Counted from the stretch's first letter, positions 19,691 through 29,945 are shown. The stretch: 64,000 nucleotides of DNA from Croceivirga sp. (GCA_028284285.1 JANQSA010000064.1:1-64000); one strand, 5' to 3'. Translations and numbers: made by a program. The notes: a model not told the origin generated them from the sequence alone.

Positions 19691-22600
19691 TTAAAATGAG
19701 AGGTCTAGACCAAAGGTTATACTCTGCATTACAGGCAAAAATTCTATTGTTTGATTATTTCGTGTTGCAGAAAAATCAAGCCCCTGTCCAGTCTCGGGAT
19801 CCCAACCTTCCCAATCCGTCAGGGTAATGAGGTTCTTGCCACTTAAGAATAGTTTCAAGCTTTGAAAGCCTATTCTTTCCAAAACTTTATCCGGTAGGTT
19901 ATAGGCCAATGAAATGTCCTGCAATCGGATAAAACTACGGTCAAAAAAGCGTCTTGCCGTAACCGGACCAACTAAGTCCGGCCTTCTATATCTGGCGTTG
20001 GGGTTGCTGGGGGTCCAAAAGTCAACGTCCGCAAACTTGTTGTTGTTCTGAGCGTTGCCTGGCGTTTGAAATCCGCGTGTCCAGGGATCATTCCTTCCCA
20101 GGTAACCATCCCTTCCTCCCTGTATGGAGTTGATAAAGAATTTAAAGGAGAAGTTTTTATATGTCAGGGAATTGGTGATACCAAATTGATAGGCAGGCTC
20201 TTCCCTTCCCAGTATGCGCCGGTCACCTTCGGGGGAGATACCCTCTTCCCCGTCCAGGTCCACCAGTCGCTGAAACCCAGGCTGCCAGCCATCGGGAATA
20301 TCCGTATCGCCTATTTGGTAAAGGCCGTCTACCTCATAATCAAAAACAGTACCTATGGATTCCCCAATAAATAGTCCATTGGCGATAAGGTCGTCCTCCC
20401 TGCCGTCGCCATCCCTATCCTCTCCCAATAAGCTCTTGATCTGGTTCTGGTTGGTGGCAAAATTTATCCCAAAATCCCAATTGAAATCGGTTGAACGAAC
20501 GGGGCTGAAATTCAGGACAAACTCCAGACCGGTATTCTCTATTTCCCCGATATTAGCCCGGATGGAATTAAATCCGCTTAATTCCGGAAGTATAAAATCC
20601 CATAGCAGGTCGTTGGTGGTTGACTGGTAATAGTCAATGGTGCCCGAGATACGGTTCTGAAACAGGCCAAAATCGACACCGATGTTTATTCCATCGGTAC
20701 GTTCCCATCTTAAATCGTCGTTGGCGAGGGAAGCCACGGTCTGCCCGTTTATCGTAGAACCTCCGTCGCCAAAAACATACCTGGAACCTGTAGGAGCCGT
20801 AATCCGCGCCAGGGAACTATACCTGTCGGTCAGGTTGCCATTACTACCATAACTTCCGCGAAGTTTCAGCAAATTAATAGCTTTAGAGGTGCTTAAAAAA
20901 CCCTCATTGGACATTACCCAGCCTAACCCTACCGAGGGAAACAGGGCAGATTTGTTGTTTTCCGAAAAGCCACTGAAGGCATCGCGTCTAAGGCTTGCAT
21001 TGATGAGGTACTTTCCCTGGTAATCGTAATTGATCCTTCCGGTTTGGGCTGTAAAACGTTCCTCCCAGGCTCCAGAAAAGTTTTCCTGAATTACGGCTTG
21101 TTCCAAACTGTTGTAGGATAAGGCTAAATTGGAGAAGTTCGTACCTTGAGCCCGGGTCTCTTCAAAATCAATAGTATTAAACCCGGCGACCAGAGTCACT
21201 TTTAATTTATGATCCCGGTTCTTCCCAAACCGTTTGTCATAGGTTAGAATATTATCCACCAACACATCATGGGTAGAATTGGTTTGCTTAAAGGCGGTGC
21301 CCGTTAAGCCGGCCCCATAGATGTCCGAGTTGCCCCGGAAATTCCAGCGATAGTTATTACTGTAGTTGATCCTGAAATTTAACCCGGGTATCTGTGGAAC
21401 ATCTATAGAGGCATAAAAAATGGCCGAGATATTGTTCAGGTTATCACGATCATCCTGTTGGCTTTGTAAGAAGGGGTTTACCCTAAGGTCGGCCATGGGA
21501 TTTATCACAAATTCCCCTTCTGCGTCCCTTGGGGTTACCAATGGGCTCATTAATGCAAGACTTACTATATCGGGGCTAACCCCGGAAAAGTCGGAGAACG
21601 AACCAAAGGTATTGGCGCCAATGGTTAACCAATCTGTAAGTTTGGTATCAATGTTTACTCTCACCGTTTGGCGGTCAAAATTGTCGTTCAACATCCAACC
21701 TACCTGTTTGGTAAGACCACCCGAAATATAGTAGGAGGTTTTTTCAGAACTTCCCCGGACGCTCAGTTGATGGTCCATAGTATATCCGGGATTGGTCACC
21801 TCGCCAAACCAATCAAAATCAGTCCCGTTTGCCAGACCTTCCAACTGAGGCGGAAGGAAAAAAGTATCGTTCTCAAGCGTCCAATCCGGATTTTCCTGTA
21901 TAAAATCGGGGGCCAAAAAACTGTTCTCCCAATCCAAATCCCTGGCAGCTCGCAAATATTGCTCACGGTTCATGGTTCTCCTGTTGTTTGTAGGACTCTG
22001 TACCGCATAAAAGGTAGAATAGTTAAATACGGGTTTTTGTGCAGTCCTTCCTTTTTTTGTACTTACAATAATGATACCGTTGGCGGCTTGGGCTCCATAG
22101 ATGGCTTTGCTACTAGGGTCTTTAAGCACATCCACGGATTCAATATCCTTTGGATTCAAGTCCGTCAATCTACCACGATAAATTATTCCGTCCAAAACGA
22201 TCAATGGGCTTTGATTACCGTTTAAAGTGGATTGTCCACGTATCTGAATATCCGGTTCTGCACCTGCTGTGGAAGTCTGCCCAATAGTGATACCGGGAAG
22301 GGAACCCTGCAAGGCCTGTAATACACTGGTATTGGGCGCTTCTTGGAACTGTTCCAGATCTGCGGAGGAGATAGCACCGGTTAAATCCTGTTTGCGTTGG
22401 GTACCGTAGCCTACAAGTACAACTTCACCCAGGCTTTGTATGTCTTCTTCCATTACCAGATTGATGGTTGTTCTTCCACTTACCGTAATTTCTTGATTTA
22501 CAAATCCTATGGAACTGAATATAAGAACTGCATCTGCATCGGCAATGGTTATCGTATAATTTCCATCAAAATCCGTTACCACACCGTTTGTGGTTCCCTT

Positions 22601-22735
22601 TTCTATAATGTTGACCCCCGGCAACGCTTCATCGTCCGTTGTGGTAATCGTACCACTAACCTGTTGGGATTGAGCGCTCATTATTTGCAACGAAAGCAGC
22701 AATCCAACGAGATATGAAATTGACTTTTTTTCCAT
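19691..22735 (-). CDS. susC: SusC/RagA-family TonB-dependent receptor
   Basis: carboxypeptidase-like repeat (ALPGVNIIEKGTTNGVVTDFDGNYTI), plug VVLVGYGTQRKQDLTGAIS, barrel C terminus. Confidence 0.97.
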   Translation of the reverse strand: MEKKSISYLVGLLLSLQIMSAQSQQVSGTITTTDDEALPGVNIIEKGTTNGVVTDFDGNYTITIADADAVLIFSSIGFVNQEITVSGRTTINLVMEEDIQSLGEVVLVGYGTQRKQDLTGAISSADLEQFQEAPNTSVLQALQGSLPGITIGQTSTAGAEPDIQIRGQSTLNGNQSPLIVLDGIIYRGRLTDLNPKDIESVDVLKDPSSKAIYGAQAANGIIIVSTKKGRTAQKPVFNYSTFYAVQSPTNNRRTMNREQYLRAARDLDWENSFLAPDFIQENPDWTLENDTFFLPPQLEGLANGTDFDWFGEVTNPGYTMDHQLSVRGSSEKTSYYISGGLTKQVGWMLNDNFDRQTVRVNIDTKLTDWLTIGANTFGSFSDFSGVSPDIVSLALMSPLVTPRDAEGEFVINPMADLRVNPFLQSQQDDRDNLNNISAIFYASIDVPQIPGLNFRINYSNNYRWNFRGNSDIYGAGLTGTAFKQTNSTHDVLVDNILTYDKRFGKNRDHKLKVTLVAGFNTIDFEETRAQGTNFSNLALSYNSLEQAVIQENFSGAWEERFTAQTGRINYDYQGKYLINASLRRDAFSGFSENNKSALFPSVGLGWVMSNEGFLSTSKAINLLKLRGSYGSNGNLTDRYSSLARITAPTGSRYVFGDGGSTINGQTVASLANDDLRWERTDGINIGVDFGLFQNRISGTIDYYQSTTNDLLWDFILPELSGFNSIRANIGEIENTGLEFVLNFSPVRSTDFNWDFGINFATNQNQIKSLLGEDRDGDGREDDLIANGLFIGESIGTVFDYEVDGLYQIGDTDIPDGWQPGFQRLVDLDGEEGISPEGDRRILGREEPAYQFGITNSLTYKNFSFKFFINSIQGGRDGYLGRNDPWTRGFQTPGNAQNNNKFADVDFWTPSNPNARYRRPDLVGPVTARRFFDRSFIRLQDISLAYNLPDKVLERIGFQSLKLFLSGKNLITLTDWEGWDPETGQGLDFSATRNNQTIEFLPVMQSITFGLDLSF

Positions 22736-22779
22736 GCTAGCTAGTATTAGTTGGTTAAAACAGTTATCAAGTTGTGTTT

Positions 22780-22795
22780 CCGTGTGCGTTAACGG
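22780..22795. promoter_or_regulatory. candidate LacI-family operator, left copy
   Basis: CCGTGTGCGTTAACGG, exact inverse of 22890-22905. Confidence 0.65.
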
Positions 22796-22870
22796 TTTTA
22801 GGGTAAAAAAAAATCCTAACTAAAATTGACTTTTATTTTTTTAAAAATCTTTTTGAACCTATTTAATATT

Positions 22871-22878
22871 TACATTTG
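22871..22878 (+). promoter_or_regulatory. candidate Bacteroidetes -7 element for the lacI-family gene
   Basis: TACATTTG matches TAnnTTTG. Confidence 0.45.
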
Positions 22879-22889
22879 ATTAGAAAGCT

Positions 22890-22905
22890 CCGTTAACGCA
22901 CACGG
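22890..22905. promoter_or_regulatory. candidate LacI-family operator, right copy
   Basis: CCGTTAACGCACACGG, exact inverse of 22780-22795. Confidence 0.65.
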
Positions 22906-23003
22906 GACGAAACAAATGTTTAAATTAAATTTGAAATATCAAAATAAAAAAGCGTATTTTTTGAATTTTATTTAAAAAATCGAGCAATAATTGCCAAATA
23001 TTC

Positions 23004-24041
23004 ATGGGAGAAAAACCAACGATAAAGGAAATTGCCAAACTTGCAAATGTTTCTGTAGGAACGGTAGACCGTGTCTTGCACAACAGAGGGGATGTTTCAA
23101 AGAAAACCACCCAACTGATCAAAGACATTATGGAAAATCTCGATTATGTGCCCAACACATTTGCCCGTAACCTTGCCCTGAACAAAAGTTTCAAAATTGC
23201 CGTTCTGCTTCCAAAACATCAGGAGGGTGAGTATTGGTCCGATCCCGTTCGGGGAGCTAAGAAAGCAACGAAGGATTTTAAGGCTCTTGGGGTCATCGTA
23301 AAAATATATCTCTATGACCAAAATAAAAAGGAGTCATTTTCAAAAGTCGGAGAACAAATAATCAAAGACAAAAATGAAGCAGTACTGCTGGCTCAAGTTC
23401 TTTTTGACGAAACCAACGTATTTATACGCAAATGTAAAGCCAATAAGATCCCATTTGTGCTCATTGGGTCCAGTCATTACGATTCCGGGGCGATCAGTTA
23501 TATTGGACAAAACTCGCATCAAGGGGGTCGTCTTGCAGGAGAGTTGCTCAGTTTTGGCCATAAAGTTGGCTCCAGCTATTTAGTGTTCAATATAACTAAA
23601 GCAGAGAACCCTAATTTTAATGTGAAAGAACGTATTGAAGGGTTCCAGGAATATTTTGAAAATAATGGAATTAAAAAAGCCACTATAGAGATTTTTTCCA
23701 TTCCCCAGGAGGATCACAAGTTAGTTGAAAAGGCCAAAGCGAAGCTAAACTCAATTCCTGACCTAAAGGGGATTTTTGTGCCCAATTCAAAATCATACGT
23801 CTTGTCCAAAGCACTTTCAAAGGATTCTGATATTCGTATTGTAGGTTACGATCTTTTAGAGAAAAACAAAAGACTATTGCAGGATGGAACGGTACACTTT
23901 TTAATTAACCAAAAGCCTTATGAACAAGCCTATCACGGTATTGAATATTTGTATAAATACTTAGGTATGAACCAACAACCACCTGAAATTGTAAGCCTCC
24001 CATTGGATATTGTCACACGGGAAAAATTAATGTATTATTAA
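23004..24041 (+). CDS. LacI-family transcriptional regulator
   Basis: N-terminal HTH TIKEIAKLANVSVGTVDRVLHNRGDVS plus periplasmic-binding-like domain. Confidence 0.94.
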   Translation: MGEKPTIKEIAKLANVSVGTVDRVLHNRGDVSKKTTQLIKDIMENLDYVPNTFARNLALNKSFKIAVLLPKHQEGEYWSDPVRGAKKATKDFKALGVIVKIYLYDQNKKESFSKVGEQIIKDKNEAVLLAQVLFDETNVFIRKCKANKIPFVLIGSSHYDSGAISYIGQNSHQGGRLAGELLSFGHKVGSSYLVFNITKAENPNFNVKERIEGFQEYFENNGIKKATIEIFSIPQEDHKLVEKAKAKLNSIPDLKGIFVPNSKSYVLSKALSKDSDIRIVGYDLLEKNKRLLQDGTVHFLINQKPYEQAYHGIEYLYKYLGMNQQPPEIVSLPLDIVTREKLMYY

Positions 24042-24227
24042 GTGTACATCCTTCTTGTTCAATGCTGTAAAGGAATAGTGACACCTCTAGTTTTAAAAGA
24101 TCAAATAGCTCGGATGCTCTACCTATGACCGGTATCTAAATTGGGGAGGAGGTCAAAAACACCAATTTGTTTTTTAAGCTCCCAAAAAGACGATTGGACA
24201 AGGTGTTTTCATACAACCTATACCCAA

Positions 24228-25337
24228 TTAGTCTTCCAATCGTGCTATAAATCCCCAATTCGTATGTTGGTCCCGCCCCAGGTAGCGAAAGCCTTTTCCG
24301 AAAAAGGAAGCATCCCCTTCTGCAATTACGGTTAGCTCGTTGTCTCCTTTTTCTAAGGGTAACCCAACAGTAAAGGTGCCATCAAACATCCGTTCGAACC
24401 TGATCTTATGATAGTCAAATAGTGGAATTCCATTCAATAGTAGTTGCACACGGCCCACAAAATCGAAATGTAGTTTTTCGTAAACAGCCTTTTTACTTGC
24501 AATAGTGGTTTTGGCCACCACCACTCCCTTGGGATAGTCAAAATAGCGGGCAAAGTTGACATAATTGTCTTCAGGGACATCAATAGGTTTCCATTGTTTA
24601 GCGGTATTCGCTTGCTTCAGGATCTTTTCAAAATCACTGGCGGGGGTGGCTCTGGAAAATTCCCCGGAGATCTCCCATTTCGTAAGAAACTTGCTTTTTG
24701 ATTTGTTTTTGGCAGCGACCTTTTCTTCAGGTAAGAGGCGGTAGGTAACGTTAGCAAAATAGGAAGGACCAAATAAGCTCCGGAGCAAAAGTTTTCCTCC
24801 TTTAACCGGGTTTTCAAAGAGGATGATATCCATTTTGGGTTCTTTTTCATCATTCACAAAAACCTTTAGGTTATTCCCCCTCACCTCAAAAACGGCATGA
24901 AACCACTCCAGTGATTTTACATCCGCGGTAGTCTCGTAGGTAGGATAGTTATAAAACACCCAACTAAGTGCTCCATTATATATGGGAATATATTGAATGG
25001 CTTCCTGGGTACCCCCCATACCGGGTCTGAAGTAGATAAATTGATAATTGAAGCCGTCTTTTGCATGGAAACCTAAACCGGACATAACCGCTCCCGCAAT
25101 GTCCATTTCCACGCTAAAATTCGTTGCCTCAATACCCTCTAAAAAAGCTATGGCTCTACTTTGTCCGTCGAGTTTTAAGGCGCGTTTTCCCTGGAATATC
25201 GTATCCGTATAAGCCACCCTTTCATTATCTTCCGAATAGATAGTGCACTGATCCTTTTTAAATATAGGCTGTTGGGCGCTAAGGGTGACCACCGCAAATA
25301 GGGCAATAAGCTGTAAATTAGTGTAACTGATTTTCAT
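24228..25337 (-). CDS. secreted protein with ConA/LamG-like domain, unknown function
   Basis: signal peptide; beta-sandwich-like region (FSVEMDIAGAVMSGLGFHAKDGFNYQFIYFRPG ... WFHAVFEVRGNNLKVFVNDEKEP). Confidence 0.6.
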   Translation of the reverse strand: MKISYTNLQLIALFAVVTLSAQQPIFKKDQCTIYSEDNERVAYTDTIFQGKRALKLDGQSRAIAFLEGIEATNFSVEMDIAGAVMSGLGFHAKDGFNYQFIYFRPGMGGTQEAIQYIPIYNGALSWVFYNYPTYETTADVKSLEWFHAVFEVRGNNLKVFVNDEKEPKMDIILFENPVKGGKLLLRSLFGPSYFANVTYRLLPEEKVAAKNKSKSKFLTKWEISGEFSRATPASDFEKILKQANTAKQWKPIDVPEDNYVNFARYFDYPKGVVVAKTTIASKKAVYEKLHFDFVGRVQLLLNGIPLFDYHKIRFERMFDGTFTVGLPLEKGDNELTVIAEGDASFFGKGFRYLGRDQHTNWGFIARLED

Positions 25338-25467
25338 TTTGATTGTCTTTTTTTTGAATTGATGAACCTAAATGTAGTCTGGTCCGGATAGGGGAGGACA
25401 GCATTTTCAGTTCATTTTCGATTCACTTTTGGTTCACAAGTGTAATACGCTGCTAACAAAGGAGATA

Positions 25468-26757
25468 ATGAGTTCTGACTGGGAACTTTTAGAAGAAATA
25501 AAGCATCAGGTTGAGCTGAAATCCGGTTTAACCAACGGACAGGACTGGACACAAAAAGACTATGATTTTCTTTCGTTTTACATTCAGGAACAAACCGGAT
25601 GCAGATTAAGCGTATCCACCTTAAAAAGGATATGGACCAATCAGTACCATCGCTTACCGCATATCTCCACTTTGGATGCACTAACCCAGGTAGCCTTTAC
25701 TACCAACTGGAAGCACCTTAAAGCAGAACGATTGTCGGGGAATGGCAGCACCGGGAGAACTCCAAAAAGCCGAAGGAAATACAAACTAAAACCTAACATT
25801 AAAAAGATTGTAGTAGCGGGGCTACTGCTGCTCCCTTTGATTTTAATCTTCTATAGCATGCAAGAGGTACTGACAAAGGCACAGAATGACCCTGCGGAGG
25901 TGGACTTCTCTTACCAAAAAACAGTGGAAAACGAGCTTCCCAATACGGTAGTCTTCACTTACGATATTGAAGGGTTGAAAGCGGAACATTTCTTTTTACA
26001 GCAAAGCTGGGATAGGTCGCGACGGGTGGAAATTTTCAAAGGGACCTCTGAACGCACCGATATTTACTACATCCCCGGTTATTTTACCGCAAAGCTCATT
26101 GCGGATGAGCAGATTATCAAGGAAACCCCTGTACATGTTACCTATGAGGACTGGTTTATAGCGATACGCCAACCCATGTCCAACATTATCACCTTTGGAA
26201 AGGAACACTGGTTAGCGGAAGACTATTTGGCCCTGGACAAAGAAAAGATAGGGGCAAAGGGGATCGATATCAATCAAAAATTCCAACAAGCCTTTTACCA
26301 GGTTCGGGATTTTGAATTGGATGGAGACAATTTAAGTCATACAACTACCTTCAGGATGGCCCCGCTGGAAGCAGTGGACTGTCCTATGATCAGCATACAT
26401 ATTCAGGGGGTAACAGGATATTATTGGGTTATGCTGGGGAGTAAGGGTTGTGCCAGCGAATTGTCTGTAATTGTGGGAGACCGGCAACACAACGGAAAGA
26501 CGGAAGATCTCACCATGTTGGGGACCAATATGTACGCCTGGAACGATGTGGAAATTCGTACTCAGGACAAAAATGTGGTGGTACAATTGAATGGTGAGAC
26601 GGTTTTCACTACCTCCTATGTGGAATCCGTAGGACCGGTCATGGAAATCAGTTATTTCTTTGATGGGATAGGAATGCTGGACAATGTGGAACTTCAGGAC
26701 CAAAATGGGGATGTGGTTTTTAGTGATGATTTTACCGTAGCGCCGGAACAAGAATAA
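25468..26757 (+). CDS. membrane-anchored putative one-component regulator: N-terminal HTH-like domain, single TM, C-terminal ConA/LamG-like domain
   Basis: aaggagataATG start; SVSTLKRIWTNQYHRLPHISTLDALTQVAFTTNWKHLK; TM KIVVAGLLLLPLILIFYSM; C-terminal QLNGETVFTTSYVESVGPVMEISYFFDGIGMLDNVEL. Confidence 0.6.
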   Translation: MSSDWELLEEIKHQVELKSGLTNGQDWTQKDYDFLSFYIQEQTGCRLSVSTLKRIWTNQYHRLPHISTLDALTQVAFTTNWKHLKAERLSGNGSTGRTPKSRRKYKLKPNIKKIVVAGLLLLPLILIFYSMQEVLTKAQNDPAEVDFSYQKTVENELPNTVVFTYDIEGLKAEHFFLQQSWDRSRRVEIFKGTSERTDIYYIPGYFTAKLIADEQIIKETPVHVTYEDWFIAIRQPMSNIITFGKEHWLAEDYLALDKEKIGAKGIDINQKFQQAFYQVRDFELDGDNLSHTTTFRMAPLEAVDCPMISIHIQGVTGYYWVMLGSKGCASELSVIVGDRQHNGKTEDLTMLGTNMYAWNDVEIRTQDKNVVVQLNGETVFTTSYVESVGPVMEISYFFDGIGMLDNVELQDQNGDVVFSDDFTVAPEQE

Positions 26758-27020
26758 AACGTTTGTTTTCTCTTTCCAATCCTAAGCAGATGCTTTGAAA
26801 AAGAGCGTCTTTCAAGTCAAAACAGTTCTGGAATTGGAGACATATCAAAAAAAGAGACTCATCCTCACTAAAAGATATCACTTAAGTACAATAATAATGC
26901 CTCGATGCAGGTCAAGCTCAATTGTTTTCATTTGAACTTAAGGAGTATTAATTCGCTCAAAGATTTGTTTTAAGGAGCCCTATCCATTTGCACGATTTTA
27001 AACATTTAAACATCCCGGCA

Positions 27021-27039
27021 ATTCTAATATCATTCTAAT
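27021..27039. promoter_or_regulatory. direct repeat upstream of an OmpR-type regulator
   Basis: ATTCTAAT-atc-ATTCTAAT, 11-bp periodicity. Confidence 0.4.
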
Positions 27040-27116
27040 CACTTTAAAAGAGGGTGTTGTACCCCATTTTTTATCTTTAAGATCATAAATCCCAATATCA
27101 CTTGACACCTCAGTAG

Positions 27117-27818
27117 ATGTCCAAAAGAATACTAGTCATAGAAGACGAACGAAACGTAGCTGCCTTTATAGAAAAGGGACTTCGCGAGGCGGGCCATGAG
27201 ATTTTTTTGGCTTATGATGGGCCACGGGGTCTGGAACTGTTGGAGCAGAAGGAAATCGATCTTTTGATCCTTGATATCGTACTCCCGATGATGGACGGAC
27301 GTCTGGTGGCAAAAAAGGTCAGGGAACTCGGTCACGAAAACCTGCCCATTATCATGCTCACCGCTCTAGGGACAACTGAGAACGTGGTGGAGGGGCTGGA
27401 CTCTGGGGCAGACGACTACCTGGTGAAACCCTTCAAGTTCAAGGAGCTTTTGGCAAGGATCCGTGCATTGTCAAGAAGGCACGTTCCCATGGGGATAGTG
27501 GGCCGAAGACTGACTGCGTCCGACTTGGAACTTGACCGCGATGCTAAAACGGTAAAAAGGGCGGGGGACGACATCAAATTGACTTCCACGGAGTTTCGGC
27601 TGTTGGAGTTTTTTCTAAGGAATAAGAACAGGGTATTGAGCCGTATCGATATTCTCGAAAGCGTATGGGACATTAACTTCAACCTTGGAACTAACGTTGT
27701 GGACGTCTATGTTAATTATCTGAGGAATAAGATCGACCGACCGTATGGGCCAAAACTTATCCATACCGTGATTGGTATGGGCTACACTTTGCGGGAATCC
27801 GAAGAGCATGAAGATTAG
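27117..27818 (+). CDS. OmpR-family response regulator
   Basis: REC (IEDERNV, LLILDIVLPMMDGR, VKPF) and winged-helix Trans_reg_C. Confidence 0.95.
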   Translation: MSKRILVIEDERNVAAFIEKGLREAGHEIFLAYDGPRGLELLEQKEIDLLILDIVLPMMDGRLVAKKVRELGHENLPIIMLTALGTTENVVEGLDSGADDYLVKPFKFKELLARIRALSRRHVPMGIVGRRLTASDLELDRDAKTVKRAGDDIKLTSTEFRLLEFFLRNKNRVLSRIDILESVWDINFNLGTNVVDVYVNYLRNKIDRPYGPKLIHTVIGMGYTLRESEEHED

Positions 27819-29193
27819 GGACAAAATAGCGTTGATCTTTGTACTCCTCACCGCCCTGCTGTTGCTGTCGGTTCTTCTGTTCATCTACTTTTCCGTAGAA
27901 AACCATATGCATAACGAATTCTATCTCCGTTTGAGGCAAAGGGCATCGATCGCGGCACAGGCCTATCTGGAAAAAGACGAACTAAGCTCCAGTATATACG
28001 AGGAAATCCGCAAAAAGCACGTACGAACCCTGCCCAATGAAAAAGAGGAGATCTTTAAGATCAATATGGCCAAAGGAACCCTGGTTCCCCCTAATACACT
28101 TCCGTTGGAAAAAGAATTCTTTGAAGAGGTTCTTGCTGCCGGCCATGCCAGGACCAAAGTTGGAAAAGACTATTTTACAGCCATCCTATACAGGGACAAT
28201 CAAGGGGATTTCATAGTAGTGCTGTCCGCGGAGGACCTTTATGGATCGGCTAAAATGGGAAATCTTTCAAGAACCTTGCTAATAGCCTATGTCCTAAGCT
28301 TAATCATACTTTTTGTATTGGGGCGGTACTATGCCAAAAGGGTCCTAAAGCCTATTTCGGATATTACCCGCCAGGTCAACGGGATTCGGGCGAAAAAGCT
28401 TCATTTGCGATTGCCTGATGGGAACAAGAACGATGAACTGGGAGAGCTGTCCCGTACCTTCAACAACATGCTGGACAGGCTGGAGACCTCTTTCGAGATG
28501 AAGAACAGTTTTGTGCGCAATGCCTCCCATGAGCTTAAGAACCCCTTGACGGCCATCATCGGTCAGACCGAGGTCGCCCTTGGCAATGCGCGAAGCGAAC
28601 AGGAATATGTTGCCACCCTCCGGACCATTGAAAGAGAGGCCTCACGGCTCAACGGGCTCGTCAATGCCCTGCTGGAACTGGCCCACACCGAAAACGATCC
28701 CGAGGCACTGTTGGGGGAACACATAAGGGCCGATGAGCTGCTAATGGAACTTCAAACGGAATTCAATGTACCCGCTTCCGGCAAGTTAAGTTGTGACCTT
28801 CGGTTCTTACCAAAAGATCCCAGCAGACTCATTTTCAAGGGGAACCACAGGCTTATTCAGGCGGCCCTGTCCAATGTCCTGGATAATGCATTGAAGTATT
28901 CCAAGGATGGGAAAGTTGACCTTGGTCTCCTGGTTAGCGAGCATACCATTCTGATCTCCATAAAGGACAAGGGCATCGGCATTCCTACTGAGGACCTTAA
29001 AGATGTATTGGAACCGTTTTCCAGGGGCTCGAATGCCAGGGGTTTCAAAGGCTTTGGCCTTGGCCTTCCGCTATCCCGAAAAATAGTGCTTCTGCACGGG
29101 GGTGAACTGCGGATCGATTCGGTGATTGGGGAGGGGACGCGGGTCATCGTACAGTTGCCTAATATCCTTTCAGGGACCAAGACGGGTCGCTGA
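27808..29193 (+). CDS. sensor histidine kinase
   Basis: TM segments, HAMP, H-box SHELKNPLTAIIGQTEVAL, N-box LDNALKYS, G-box; start MKIRDKIAL overlaps the upstream stop. Confidence 0.94.
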   Translation: MKIRDKIALIFVLLTALLLLSVLLFIYFSVENHMHNEFYLRLRQRASIAAQAYLEKDELSSSIYEEIRKKHVRTLPNEKEEIFKINMAKGTLVPPNTLPLEKEFFEEVLAAGHARTKVGKDYFTAILYRDNQGDFIVVLSAEDLYGSAKMGNLSRTLLIAYVLSLIILFVLGRYYAKRVLKPISDITRQVNGIRAKKLHLRLPDGNKNDELGELSRTFNNMLDRLETSFEMKNSFVRNASHELKNPLTAIIGQTEVALGNARSEQEYVATLRTIEREASRLNGLVNALLELAHTENDPEALLGEHIRADELLMELQTEFNVPASGKLSCDLRFLPKDPSRLIFKGNHRLIQAALSNVLDNALKYSKDGKVDLGLLVSEHTILISIKDKGIGIPTEDLKDVLEPFSRGSNARGFKGFGLGLPLSRKIVLLHGGELRIDSVIGEGTRVIVQLPNILSGTKTGR

Positions 29194-29276
29194 AAATCTA
29201 ATGTCTTTCCAATCTCTTTCTTATCCGGTTTTAATGTCCTGCACATAGTATTGTTCCCATATAAAACCATAGTGTC

Positions 29277-29786
29277 ATGAAAAAAATATTAGTCCCCACA
29301 GATTTCAGCGTCAAGTCGTTAAAACTGGCAGAGTATGCGTTTAAGCTGTACTATCAGCAGATTATCCATCTTATCCTGGTCCATCCCTATAGAATGCCCT
29401 TATCGGATTCGGAGCTATATGATTTCTCGCCGCGCAAGATAGTATCGGAACTCGAAAGCGATGAATTCCAGAGGGCAAGAAACGAGCTCGTCCAGAGGTT
29501 CTATGTGAACATCGGTTCCATCCAGATGGAACTTTTCACCGGCCTGAACGCGCTCGCCTTTCAAAACTTCACCGAGAGCCTCAAGGTCCGGACGGCAGTG
29601 GTGCCGCAAAAAGGCTTTCTGGACTTTTCGCATACTACTACGTTTGACCTCTTGCCCCTTATCCAAAAGAACATCCCTGAGGTACATAGTGTCTGCTTTG
29701 GAGAAGGGGATGCCGGCGAACCGTTTACCGGGCAACAGAATAAGAGTTTTTTTTCCTCATTGAAAAAGGTCTTTCAAGGTTCTTGA
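29277..29786 (+). CDS. universal stress protein-like
   Basis: MKKILVPTDFSVKSLKLAEYAFKL Usp N terminus. Confidence 0.65.
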   Translation: MKKILVPTDFSVKSLKLAEYAFKLYYQQIIHLILVHPYRMPLSDSELYDFSPRKIVSELESDEFQRARNELVQRFYVNIGSIQMELFTGLNALAFQNFTESLKVRTAVVPQKGFLDFSHTTTFDLLPLIQKNIPEVHSVCFGEGDAGEPFTGQQNKSFFSSLKKVFQGS

Positions 29787-29945
29787 AGAGGGGCATGACC
29801 CATGTTCCAGGGGAACGGCTGAACCTTGTCCGAATATGGGAAAAATAGTCCCTCATAAGGTCTCTTCCCGAAAAACGGTGCTGTACAGACCGGGAAACGC
29901 GTATAAAATTGATCTAAGGAACCTATTGACCAACATTATAATACC

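Noticed and set aside
21668-22225. 185-aa + strand ORF
   Set aside because: Fully antisense to the clear SusC coding sequence, no recognisable motif; frame-shadow ORF.
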